Below are positions 10,986-20,836 of a stretch of DNA of 64,000 bases, piece after piece (the first letter of the stretch is position 1; every line of letters begins with the position of its first letter). Where the stretch lies: assembly GCF_026914265.1 (NCBI RefSeq), contig NC_069135.1, positions 10,018,887-10,082,886 of the forward strand, read 5' to 3'. The notes beneath the pieces were generated by a model, which was not told the DNA's origin, did no database searches, and saw only the letters and a list, made by a program, of their open reading frames with translations. The DNA comes from Mya arenaria (taxonomy: Eukaryota; Mollusca; Bivalvia; Myida; Myidae). The translations under genes and the position numbers were made by a program.

Positions 10986-11696
10986 CGAATACTGAAATTC
11001 TTCCGCCAATCATTGAAAACATGGTTTCGTGAAGTATTTTTAAAGATCCTTCGATCACTTCCGAGGTCGTTTGGATTGACGTTTCGTCTGTTGCATATGG
11101 GCCTTTCGTAATCGACGCACCTCATGAACGCGTCATATTAATAACCGTCTGATTTGATCTGTATCCACGTATTTAGCATGTGCCATTCATTTACTATTGC
11201 GTTTAAGGAAGTTTAGAGGTACTAAAAGTTCATTAAGGATTTACAAGACTCGTAATACGATGACATTAAAAAAAATCTAAAAAAAACAACAACAACATAT
11301 GCCAGTTCCAGATACAATATATATAGTATTACAGCAAACAAATGATAAGTATAGAAAGGTAAAATCCAAATATAGATCAATAGCTTGTCTTGTTTCGTGT
11401 AAACAATGTAAACTTTTTTTAATATCGGGGAAAAATAATAAAATACGCTCATATTGCATTATTTCCGACTACAAATTGTTAAAATGTATTGATTGAGCTA
11501 CCCCAAATCCCTATGCAAACAATTAATGCCATATACTTTCGGTTCTGAGGGAGGATGCATGTCAAAAGTTGGGGCCCTAACATACGCCCCTTCTAACGTC
11601 AATTCCTTGATCCACCCCTGCTATACAATTTATCTATGGTATTGATGTGGGTGGTCTATTTTATCTGATCTGCGGTTGTTCCCGTCTCTTTCTTAG

Positions 11697-12078
11697 AGCG
11701 CTTTTTACTCTTGGTCATGAATGAAACGTCATAGAGCTTCGATAAGGAGATGTGACCAAAACAGCAGCAATTATGTCACCACAGTATACATATATCCAAT
11801 TATTCGATTTGCTTTCATCTGCTCTATGGTATAATATAATCCTCTCCTATTGTGCTGATAATAATTATATGTGTTCACCAAAAAATCAGCGCTTTTTACT
11901 CTTGGTCATGAATGAAACGTCATAGAGCTTCGATAAGGAGATGTGACCAAAACAGCAGCAATTATGTCACCACAGTATACATATATCCAATTATTCGATT
12001 TGCTTTCATCTGCTCTATGGTATAATATAATCCTCTCCTATTGTGCTGATAATAATTATATGTGTTCACCAAAAAATC
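11697..12078. repeat. Perfect 191-bp tandem duplication
   Basis: 11697-11887 and 11888-12078 appear identical base for base, starting AGCGCTTTTTACTCTTGG and ending CACCAAAAAATC. No coding content. Identity implies a very recent duplication or an assembly duplication. Confidence 0.93.
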
Positions 12079-12513
12079 GTGGTTGAATAAAAATTTACAC
12101 TTTAAAATAAAAAAAGACATTTTCGCCCTTTAAACTCAATTAAACTTTAATTTTCTGCACACAAAGTTAGTATAAACCACAGAAAATCCAATATATCCAC
12201 CTAAAATCGCTACAAAGTTCCATCAAATTTGGCCATAATATACACTATTTTCAGAGCACCAAAACACAACATGGATAAAGGAAATCCCATCGGCATGGTA
12301 CTCCTTGACCTACAGAAAGCATTTGATACAGAAAATCATGCTATACTTTTGATGATACTTGAAGCCCTTGGCCTTACAGAGTCCGCTATCAGATGGTTTT
12401 CTTCCTATTTGTCCGACAGGGTGCAGATAGTTGAGGTTTCGGGAACGTTCTTTCCCGGACCAGAGTAACATGTGGTGAGTCTCAAGGATCAATATTAGGT
12501 CCTCTCCTTTTTT

Positions 12514-14025
12514 AGACTATCTGCGCATGCGCGCAGGTATTCTTAAGACCGCAAAATCCAAAGAACTACTGCTTTTCATGTCGTTTTAACCCATTTTTTT
12601 TGTCTCAATACGCTCTATGTTTAACAGATTGACGACGAAATCATAAAAAAAATAGATTAGTTGTATTGCGGGCCGAGTAGGAGTTCTTGCTTGTTCGGCT
12701 ATTTCCGCGCTGTATTTCTGTACCCCGGCGTTTTATTTTTAGCAGAAAATAACTATTTTTAGATCGTTATATTTGTTGTGTTTTAATGTAGGTATATAAT
12801 ATAGACACTTAAATTTTTACTACATTTATTCAAGGGTATAACATGTGAGTACATTAATAGTCTGAATCCTTATGCCTCTCTGATACTTCTAGGGGTTCCA
12901 CCTTGGTGCCTTAGCAGGGCGGTTACTAATTTGCATATAGAGGCGTAGCTTCTATGCTTACAACATTACAATATTTATCAGATAAATGTGGGTCAAACTA
13001 ATGGAAGCTCTGGTAGGAAGGTAACATACTGATATTCACTCTGAATTTAGCCCAAAATGTTCTAGAAATTATCACCGACCGCAAGTGTCCCATCGCCTGC
13101 AGGGTTTTTATTATAACCTGGTGTGACCCTGAAGCACGCTTATTTGTAATGTTGTATTTTTTATATTACTGTTATGAGATAAGAAACAAAAATATGATTG
13201 TCTGAAAGTCAAAATAGTTGTATCTCAGATTTCGCGTTGCTAATGCTTCAAATACTATGATTTGCCTGCTATACAATATCAAAATACTATTCATTCTATA
13301 TGGTTTAGGTGTATACTTTTCTAACAAGATTTTTTTTCATTTTTTTTGCGTAATAACTTCGTTCCGTTGTATTCTTGGCATAGTTTTGGACATAAGGTTT
13401 CCAATTTATTCTAAAACACATGCCCTGATACGACAGCGAGTTATGCATACGTTTGATGAAGCAAAGTAGTTCGGATTTAACCTGTAAAACATCTAAAGAG
13501 TGCGAAGCATTCATAACAGCACAAGTTATACACAGACACTCACATAACACAAAATTAATCATTAACATTTATTTATCAATAAAACTTAAAAAAGCACAAT
13601 CATGTTCCCATTCTAAGAACAGACTATTTCCCAATAATCTAAAAATAGTTTCAACTACATTAACTGACCGATTTTCTAAAAAAAGTTTTTACGTACATTA
13701 ACTGACCACATGTTTGTCCTCACTGCGGAAAAACGACCATCTGCATGATAAGCTCTGCATTTTGATAAGAATTATTTCTAAAGCTGCTCGTAAAATCATT
13801 TCCCTTAATCAATTAAAACGTGTTTGTTCATAAAACTGGCTTTACGTATGATATCTAATCAAAGCACCTTTAGAAGCGATTGAAAGGGTCATGCTTTGTA
13901 ACTTTAAATACATGGGGATACGTCGACTGAAGTGAATAACTGTGCATTTCGAATGGAATTATTGCTGAAGTTGTTTGTAAAAAATGATTTTCCTTAAACA
14001 AAACGTGTATGTTCATAAAAGGAAA

Positions 14026-14067
<42 letters not shown>

Positions 14068-14203
14068 TATTGTATTTTCCTAATCCTCGCCCACTGTGGA
14101 GGCCCTCGGCACATTTTTCACTTTTATCTATGTGCCCTTCACCTATTCCCATTATAGTTCAAATACAATTTGCAACTCTCACATATTTGCCCGCAGATAG
14201 TCT
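12514..14203. mobile_element. 1.69-kb insertion splitting the LINE, short inverted ends
   Basis: The LINE reading is cut immediately after its motif B. The inserted segment begins AGACTATCTGCG and ends CGCAGATAGTCT, a perfect 12-bp inverted repeat. The interior is AT-rich, without a transposase frame, and contains two related ~70-bp stretches (about 13760 and 13960) and a TA microsatellite. It is best read as a non-autonomous DNA transposon. Possible target duplication TTT is too short to be convincing. Confidence 0.6.
14028..14063. repeat. (TA)n microsatellite
   Basis: Uninterrupted alternating TA for about 36 bases, inside the 1.69-kb insertion. Confidence 0.95.
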
Positions 14204-14869
14204 TTCAGCGCCTCGCGCTTTGATGTTATTTATGTAAACGACATGCCAACTGTGGTTAGGTATAAACTGCTCATATGTGCTGATGATTCTGCTAGTTTAG
14301 TCTCTGGTAAACATAAAGACGATATACAGTCTACACATTTTAGTGAGTGTCTCATTTGCAACAAACTATATCATTACACCTTGGTAAAACAGAAACTATA
14401 TTATTTGGGTCAAAACAGAGGCTTAGATCTCAGAGAAATCTTACAGTCACTTGTAATGGTGTTTCCATTGAGTCTAGGGACTCGGTTAAATACAACCATT
14501 GATAAGAGTTTATCATTCGGTGTTATGGTTTTGTCTATTATCAAGAAAGCCAATGCATGATTAAAGTTTCTGTATTTCATTACCCAACATAACAAGAAGT
14601 TGCTGGTTATGTCACTTATTCAGTGCCATTTCGATTTTACCTCAACTTATTCTGTAACTCAAGAATTCAGTTTACCTACCCCGAGGTTTGGTAAGAAGTC
14701 CTTTGCTTATCGTGGTTGTTCATTGTGGAATGAGTTACCACAAGACATGAGGAAATATGTGATATAAATTTGTTATTTTTTTATGTTATGGTACGCTGTA
14801 AATTTTGACTCCTTAGCATTACAATTCTGTGAGTTTAAGTTTAAGTATGTCATTTAGCTTGTGCAATTA

Positions 14870-15790
14870 CATAAAAAAAATATTATTCAAATACTCATGG
14901 CCTATTACAGGCATACAGAGTTAACAAACAAAATGCAATAATAAAATGGAATGGTGAACAATGCATACACATAACATACAAAGAATGACATGGAAATTAA
15001 TCTCTACAACACTACAAGAAGACATATGTACAATGAACAATGACAAAATAGTTTGCATGAGAAGAAAAAAAAAGAAAAGAAAAAAGGAAGGTGGAGTTGG
15101 AACTCAATAAAATTTATCTTTTATATTTGAACAAATATTTTTTATGAATTTAACTAATCTAATTAAAGTAGAGGTGTCAGTGCTACACATTATTTTCTGG
15201 AACTTTAGTGTATTTGGATACTGACAGTAATACTTACCAATAAACTTTTTCCTATCATCACCAAAAAAAGAACATCTCAAAAGATAATGAAACTCATCAC
15301 CAAGGTCTTTTATATCACATTATGTAAACTTTCGTAAAGCCCTATCAACATTCATATAACGACCACTTACAACAGGAATAAAGTTGTTTAAACATCTAAA
15401 TTTACATATCATATAAGCAAGATTCCATGAAACATTTGTAAGATACTTTTCCAACTTAAATTCTGTTTTGAATAATCTGTAGCTCATACATTTAGAAAAA
15501 GTGTTAATGTCACTTGACCAAGTTTGCTTATACTGATCTTGCAAAGTCAATTTTACTTTACTTTTAAACATATTTACATTTATAACCGATTGAGAGAGCC
15601 AATACTTAACAATCCATGGGCAACTGTAGACGTTATTGATATGCAAATTATACATAAGTTTATAAAGAACAGCACAATATTTTATCTGCTTTTCCGGAGA
15701 CTAAAGAACTCCAAAAGTTGAGCATTCTTCCCTCAATCTTAAGATTAATAGGGTAAACACCAAGTTCACCAAGAACCATAACAGTTTGAT
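14870..15790 (-). mobile_element. LINE 3'-end fragment, minus strand
   Basis: The minus strand encodes the C-terminal part of a LINE polyprotein: LGELGVYPINLKIEGRMLNF, FKSKVKLTLQDQYKQTW, KTEFKLEKYLTNVSWNLAYM, then GDEFHYLLRCSFFGDDRKKF and a stop at 15104. A frameshift near 15655 and one in-frame stop at about 15317-15319 break it. The GDEFHYL/RCSFF segment is typical of the zinc-knuckle-like C-terminus of mollusc Jockey/CR1-type LINEs. An untranslated tail runs to about 14870. It lies tail-to-tail with the plus-strand LINE fragment. Confidence 0.8.
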
Positions 15791-16181
15791 TTTATGTTTT
15801 CTTTTTAACAAACAGTCTTTCTTTAAAACTGTGATCTATTTTATAATCTTAATGTGTCTTGCTATGTCAAGCTATTTTTTACCACAAGGACAACAACGGA
15901 AATAAGGGATTTATAATTCCTTTTTGTGATATTCTTTGTGTACAAAATAGTTGACATGGACTATTTTACTGGTGCTTGATGCATGTTTTAATCATGTTCT
16001 GTACTGTATAATGTAACTATGTTTTATACATTTGATACATAAATAAATCTATCTGTCTATCTTAGTCTGTAAATGAACTCATTCCATTGTGTGAGCATTT
16101 TAAATATTTTATGATAGCAACACAAAATTAAAGACCTCTTGCAATGAATTAAAGAGACCTTCAGTAGCTAGGCCACAGTTA

Positions 16182-16366
16182 CTTGGTATTTGGACTGCAT
16201 TTTTTGGCCAGTCAAGCGATTGGTCCCTAGTGTGATCTCTTGGACTGAGAATCATAAAAAAAAATGTGTTTTAGTACTCTATGATACACCTAATAAACAA
16301 ATAATCAACTTTTGGTCGTTTATTTTTATACATTAAATATTTTGAAAAATGCAGTCCACATGCCAA
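16182..16366. mobile_element. 185-bp MITE with 23-bp inverted ends
   Basis: The left end starts CTTGGTATTTGGACTGCA and the right end, read in reverse complement, starts CTTGGCATGTGGACTGCA, about 21 of 23 matching. The body matches 20279-20443 in opposite orientation (CAAGCGATTGGTCCCTAG, TGATCTCTTGGACTGAGAA). No coding sequence. Confidence 0.85.
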
Positions 16367-16723
16367 GAAATCCTATCCAATTTTCGATTAAGAAGGTAAC
16401 CCAGTCATCTGCTAATAGCGAAATCATCGAAATTTAATGACCATTACGCCCAGAATGAATTGCATTGTAGCAATGAATCTGGTCAGTTTTTGGAGTAGTG
16501 CATAATTCTAAGGTTTTAACGCTTCATCTCAATTTTTATACTTCGATACTTGTCAAACATAACACAAACATTTCAATAATAGTTTATTACTGATTAAAGA
16601 CATGGTCTTCTGAACTTGATTAACTTATGCTAAAACTTTGATGTAATCTCCTTGACAACGGAGTATAACTCTCTAAACCAAGCATTTGAGTTATGTTTAA
16701 ACATTGAAAACATCAAGTACAGA

Positions 16724-17031
16724 CAGTTGCGTAGCTACATAAAGGCCTTATAGGCCTGGGCCTATAACTTTTTTTTGGAAAAGTTGAATAACTCAAAAAT
16801 TCAGCAAAAACTACTCAAACACTTTGAACAACTCAAAAGTCTGCTTTACTTTAACGAAATCAATTTTGGTGCTCTTATTTTTAAACTACGTGCAGGGTGT
16901 TTTTCTTGGTTTTATTGTAATCATTGCAACTGAAATGTATAATTGCGTGTGTGTAATATGCATATAAAAATCCACAAACTCACATAGAATCATCGGGCCT
17001 ACAAGCTTTTTAGACCCTAGCTACGCCCCTG
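16724..17031. mobile_element. ~308-bp hAT-type MITE
   Basis: Ends CAGTTGCGTAGCTAC on the left and GTAGCTACGCC-type CCTAGCTACGCCCCTG on the right; the latter, reversed, is CAGGGGCGTAGCTAGG, a terminal repeat style common in hAT non-autonomous elements. Subterminal GGGCCTA motifs occur near both ends. The flanking 8-mers do not match, so the target duplication has decayed. Confidence 0.6.
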
Positions 17032-17236
17032 TCAGATATATCTTACTATATACTATAACTCCACAACCTTCTCAATATACTAAAATAGCACCTTCAGCTT
17101 AGATTTTGTCGATTAATTTATCAACTTCATTACTGTATTGTTGTAAAAGAAACTATTAGGGTTTGGTCTGCGTAAGGATGTATTTAAACCCAAATAGAAC
17201 TACGACTCAGTCATTATCCTTTAAAAAATGGCCCAT

Positions 17237-17400
17237 GGGTCACACTTTATCGACTACCGGGTGGTTGTCCGGTAAGCGCACTGGTAAACGCGCTCGCTTC
17301 TCACCAAGACGACCCCACGTTCGAATCCCGGCGTGGGCGCATGTGAGTTTGATATAGGGCCGGACATTTGGTTTATCACTCGTTCTCCGATTTCCACCAC
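17237..17400 (+). mobile_element. tRNA-derived SINE
   Basis: A-box region GTGGTTGTCCGGTAAGCGC and B-box ACGTTCGAATCCC in tRNA spacing, followed by GCGCATGTGAGTTTG and a body containing GGGCCGGACATTTGG. The same body appears reversed at 4025-4130 and 25743-25806. This layout (tRNA head plus conserved body) is that of broadly shared metazoan SINEs. Confidence 0.75.
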
Positions 17401-17419
17401 TAAACAAGATCACACTCCC

Positions 17420-18750
17420 GCGTTAAATCGTGCCAACATGAGCAATTGGTATAATGATTTTCAAAATCGTTGCAAAATATAATATTATATGTTAAAACTA
17501 ATATTTTGACTCATTTACACAAATTAAAATGATACTGTGGAGGTTTTTTTCGGTGGATGTCGAAAATCTGCGAAAAAAGGTTGTGCCTTCATCATTTTAA
17601 GTAAATAAATGATACAAAACGTAGTCCCTTCACCCACAACTACTTAAAGTTGATTATCGCGAGATTAACAGCAGTACAAATAGTCATTGGATAGTTAGTA
17701 GTTGGAGTCATAGCTGAAGCTGTAGAAGTGGCAACAACAACAGTATCAACAGCAGCGTCAGTTGTTTTAGGGGAAGCAAAGTCATCACAATATCGGTGGT
17801 GGTGATGGTTGCAGTGGTGGTGGCGTCGCTGGTGTTTTTGCGGTGTTGATGACAGTGGCAATAGTAGAAAAAGTAGTGGTAGTATGGACAGCAAAAACTT
17901 AAAAATTACCAGCTGTATTACTAAGATTTGAAGCGCACACACCAAATGACCAAACATGCTCACCTAATATATCTATTTAAACTTCAATAGAACATAGTGG
18001 GTTGTGTTCGGGGTTATATACTTTTTACAGACACGATCGTGGGAAGTCATTTATCATTTTCAGACGTTGTGGGAAGGGGGGGGGGGGGTAATAAAGAAAA
18101 CGAGTCACTCAAGGGTGATGATTTTATGTCGGCCAAAATATGTTCTTACACAGATCAAGGTATGAAGAAAATGCAAGATGCATCTGTTATACGAAAATGA
18201 ATTCATCGTGTCCTAGAATGTGTTCATGATGATGTAAACACAACTGAAGTAGATTTGACATTCGAAGTTCAATTTCACCAATATGATATATTTTCAAGTT
18301 TCGATTGTATTTTCCATGGTGTTTACGTATACAGTATAACTCCGTTGGCTCGTTGGCCCGAAAATGTTTCATTATACTGAAGGTAGCTATTCCCGCTTGG
18401 CTCGAATTTTCCGAGGCTCGAGGTATTTTTGCCGGTCGGTATGAGTTCGAGCCAATGGGGTTCGACAGTACTAAAGAGTTTTATAAAAAAATACAGTGAT
18501 CAACGGCAAAGCTAAAAAAATGAATAATTAAGAGTTTTCGTATCTTTTATAAAATGCGAAATCAATCAAGCTTTCCATTGCAAAATTAAGATCTATACGC
18601 TTAGTAAAAACCCTAAATACATTAGATTGATACAGTTAGATTCATAAAAGTCAATATAGGTAACATTTACATTCCAAATAAAACGGTTGTCGTAAGCGTA
18701 CCATTTTGATTGACAGCTGCCACATGTTTAAAACAGTTTAATCTTACTCA
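17420..18750. other. Intergenic, low-complexity tracts
   Basis: Contains a GTAGTGGTG/GTTGCAGTGG-type purine-rich low-complexity block (17690-17890) that creates an artificial 107-codon histidine/threonine-rich minus-strand frame, and a G-run at about 18068-18085. No gene recognised. Confidence 0.5.
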
Positions 18751-19066
18751 TTAAAGCTTCACTCTCACAGATTGAAAGTTTTGACAATTTTTTAAATGAT
18801 TTTGTCTTGGAACGAGCTAATTTTTGCGAAAGTCCATGGAAAGCTGTTATATAAGACTGCTGACAAAAATTAGATCGCAGATTTTTATATCTAAGTTCAA
18901 AAGTTGATGTTAGTAACTGGGAGTATAAAAAAAACTAAAATTTGATCTTTTGTCAGCAATCTTTTATCATTAGTTTGCAGACATTTACGCCAAATTTTTC
19001 TCTTTCCAAGACAAAAAATAAAAAGTTCTAGAAATGGTATAACTGTGAGAGTGCAGCTGTTATTAA
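18751..19066. mobile_element. MITE with TTAA at both ends, copy 1
   Basis: Left end TTAAAGCTTCACTCTCACAG; right end CTGTGAGAGTGCAGC followed by TTAA at 19063-19066. The same end sequence bounds 54009-54197. TTAA flanks are expected of piggyBac- or Kolobok-type target sites. The interior is AT-rich and partly self-complementary. Confidence 0.75.
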
Positions 19067-19631
19067 AGACCAACAATATAGTTTATGTATAAGTTTATAT
19101 TAATTTTAACTTGTCAATAATTGTTCGGAGACTAGGTGGTCTACGACCCAGTTTTGATAGCGACATTGTTGTTTTTTCATTGTATTGTTTATCTAGCAAT
19201 TTACTGCTGGCAGGGTTATTAGTCACACCCTTGCTCTGTGCTCTTTTGAGTTTTCTAGGAATGTAGGCTTGACTATACTTATTTGGAGGCCCTATTTTTA
19301 GATCCGTTCCCATGGGGTATACTCAACATTTCATTGGTCAACCAGTACGTATAGTGAATATTTTGGCGACAGCAGTCTGAATTTGCATTCTGCCTTCAGT
19401 GCGCAAAAAGATCGCTGATTGACCGTTTTACATTGTAATTGTCTTTTTTTAAGTTTTTGTGGAATACAGATAGCATTGTTCAGTAAGTTCATGTTTTTGT
19501 ATTTTATGTTATCCTTGACTCGTATATTATATTATATTTTATGTGAAAAATGTATTTTTATTGTTTCATCATCCTCATTTCTATTGTGAACGATTATTAA
19601 ATTTAAGTTCATTGTTAATTTCAGATAACAG

Positions 19632-19712
19632 TTGAAAGTTGTACATTGAAACGTTTAAAGTTGTACGTTGAAAGTTGTACATTGAAACGTTTAAAGTTGT
19701 ACGTTGAAAGTC
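19632..19712. repeat. Short tandem repeat with TTGAAAGTTGTAC motif
   Basis: Alternating TTGAAAGTTGTACATTGAA and ACGTTTAAAGTTGTACG units with a period near 36 bp, about two and a half copies. No coding content. Confidence 0.7.
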
Positions 19713-20278
19713 GTGCGTTATATGACGATGTTTGAACGTTGTATGAGCGTTGTTTGAGTTACTGACAATAAAACGTATAAATTGACAGTGTCTACAGTTT
19801 GTTTCCGGAACTTAATCAGGCTCAACCCGCGCCCAGTGTTTAACCGGGTTGAAGGCCGTGAAATCTAACAATAATTATGTATAACACAACACTTCGTAAT
19901 ATCTTTCTTGGCTAAATTAAATACATTCTTCCAAATCTTGACCCAAATCGCAGCAATTCCCTAGGCACGATAACATGAGAATTTGACCTTAGATTCTCGG
20001 TCAATTAGAGGTTAGTGTGTAGCTGAAGTTGACTCTCGCGTAGAAATGAAAACTGGAAAAAATGGCTGGTATTTCTTGGCATGAATACCAAGTAACTGTG
20101 CGCTAGGCAGCTATGCCGTAGGGCCGACATTGAATAAGAGCTTAATGTTATGATTGAAAATACTGAATTATAGCAACTGACTATTGTTAATTAAAGTAGG
20201 GAGTGTTATTTGAACAGCAATTTGTAATGAAAAATACTTAAAAGAACGTCCCGCGAGCCGGATAAAGATTGTACGTAA

Positions 20279-20443
20279 TTGTAAAATATTTAATATGTAA
20301 AAATAAACGACCAAACGTTGATTATTTGTTAATTAGGTGTATCATAGAGTACTAAAACACATTTTTTTATGATTCTCAGTCCAAGAGATCACCCTAGGGA
20401 CCAATCGCTTGACTGGACAAAAAAATGCAGTCCAAATACCAAG
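20279..20443. mobile_element. Truncated copy of the 16182 MITE, opposite orientation
   Basis: Matches the reverse complement of most of 16182-16366 (CTCAGTCCAAGAGATCACC, ATGCAGTCCAAATACCAAG) but lacks the inverted end on its left side. It lies between the two copies of the tRNA flank duplication. Confidence 0.75.
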
Positions 20444-20588
20444 TAACTGTGCGCTAGGCAGCTATGCCGTACGGCCGACATTAAATAAGAGCTTAATGTT
20501 AAGATTGAAAATATTGAATAATAGCAATTGACTATTGTAATAAACGTAGGGAGTGTTATTTGAACAGCAATTTGTAATGAAAAATATT

Positions 20589-20593
20589 AAAAA
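20589..20593 (-). terminator. Pol III terminator of tRNA-Tyr
   Basis: A run of five T on the minus strand begins six bases after the tRNA 3' end, the expected RNA polymerase III stop signal. Confidence 0.75.
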
Positions 20594-20598
20594 GAAAG

Positions 20599-20688
20599 TC
20601 CCGCGAGCCGGATTTGAACCAGCGACCTAAGGATTCCAGTTGAGATAACCACTACAGTCCTCCGCTCTGCCAACTGAGCTATCGCGGG
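20599..20688 (-). tRNA. tRNA-Tyr (anticodon GTA) with a 17-nt intron
   Basis: Minus strand. The acceptor stem CCCGCGA pairs with TCGCGGG, followed by discriminator A. Box A is TAGCTCAGTTGGCAGAGCGG and box B GGTTCAAATCC. The anticodon loop reads CTGTAG, then a 17-base intron (20635-20651) inserted one base 3' of the anticodon, then ATCCTTAGG. Removing it gives a 73-nt tRNA that closely follows the conserved animal tRNA-Tyr, which is normally intron-bearing. A T5 terminator follows. The gene is divergent from ARPC4, whose start codon is 149 bases away. Confidence 0.95.
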
Positions 20689-20836
20689 TTGATATCATAT
20701 AGAGCAAAGTTAAGATTTAAAGCTAAAATCGATCTAAGCAGATTCTGGTTCCCGTCACAAGTAGTCATCGGTCTACGGAACCAGCAACCTAGACCAAAGG
20801 GGGCGCTGATTTCAACTTCCGGCTTAAACACAGGAG

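Larger units (their letters stand above)
12232..14770 (+). mobile_element. Non-LTR retrotransposon (LINE) reverse-transcriptase fragment, interrupted
   Basis: Two collinear pieces of one degraded RT. Piece one (12232-12513) encodes GMVLLDLQKAFDT (RT motif A) and SAIRWFSSYLSDR, then GESQGSILGPLLF (motif B). Piece two (about 14213-14770) resumes at YVNDMPTVVRYKLLICADD (motif C; YADD has become CADD), then IDKSLSFGVMVLSIIKKANA and, after shifts, FGKKSFAYRGCSLWNELPQD. Several frameshifts and internal losses are visible and the endonuclease half is missing. The motifs are of the Jockey/CR1-like type common in molluscs; the exact clade is not determined. The split is caused by the insertion at 12514-14203. 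Confidence 0.85.
20075..20620. repeat. Tandem duplication of the tRNA-Tyr 3' flank with a MITE
   Basis: About 20088-20264 and 20440-20615 are near copies: CCAAGTAACTGTGCGCTAGG, GAATAAGAGCTTAATGTTA, GGAGTGTTATTTGAACAGCA, then CCCGCGAGCCGGAT. The last motif is the 3' end of the tRNA-Tyr gene, so copy one carries only a 15-base tRNA remnant. Copy two continues into the intact gene. The left copy has an 18-base joined pair of MITE tips (20075-20092) where other copies have a full MITE. Confidence 0.8.

Noticed and set aside
1836-11620. CAGTGGCGGATCCAGG near 1836 and GATCCACCCCTG near 11610 as ends of one 9.8-kb hAT-like element carrying the FAS1 gene
   Set aside because: The ends match only loosely, host genes lie between, and no target duplication was found; they are more likely separate element remnants.
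14410-14595. Minus-strand 61-codon frame
   Set aside because: Shadow of the plus-strand LINE reverse transcriptase.
17640-17963. 107-codon His/Thr-rich frame
   Set aside because: Produced by a GTG/GTT low-complexity tract.
19720-19870. Possible solo LTR (AATAAA-containing segment ending near 19870)
   Set aside because: No matching partner, no clear ends, no target duplication and no primer-binding site; not supported as a retroelement fossil.
16182-20443. Inverted MITE copies as the terminal repeats of a single 4.3-kb transposon
   Set aside because: Each copy is explained as a separate ~185-bp MITE, the 16182 copy having its own inverted ends, and no transposase lies between.
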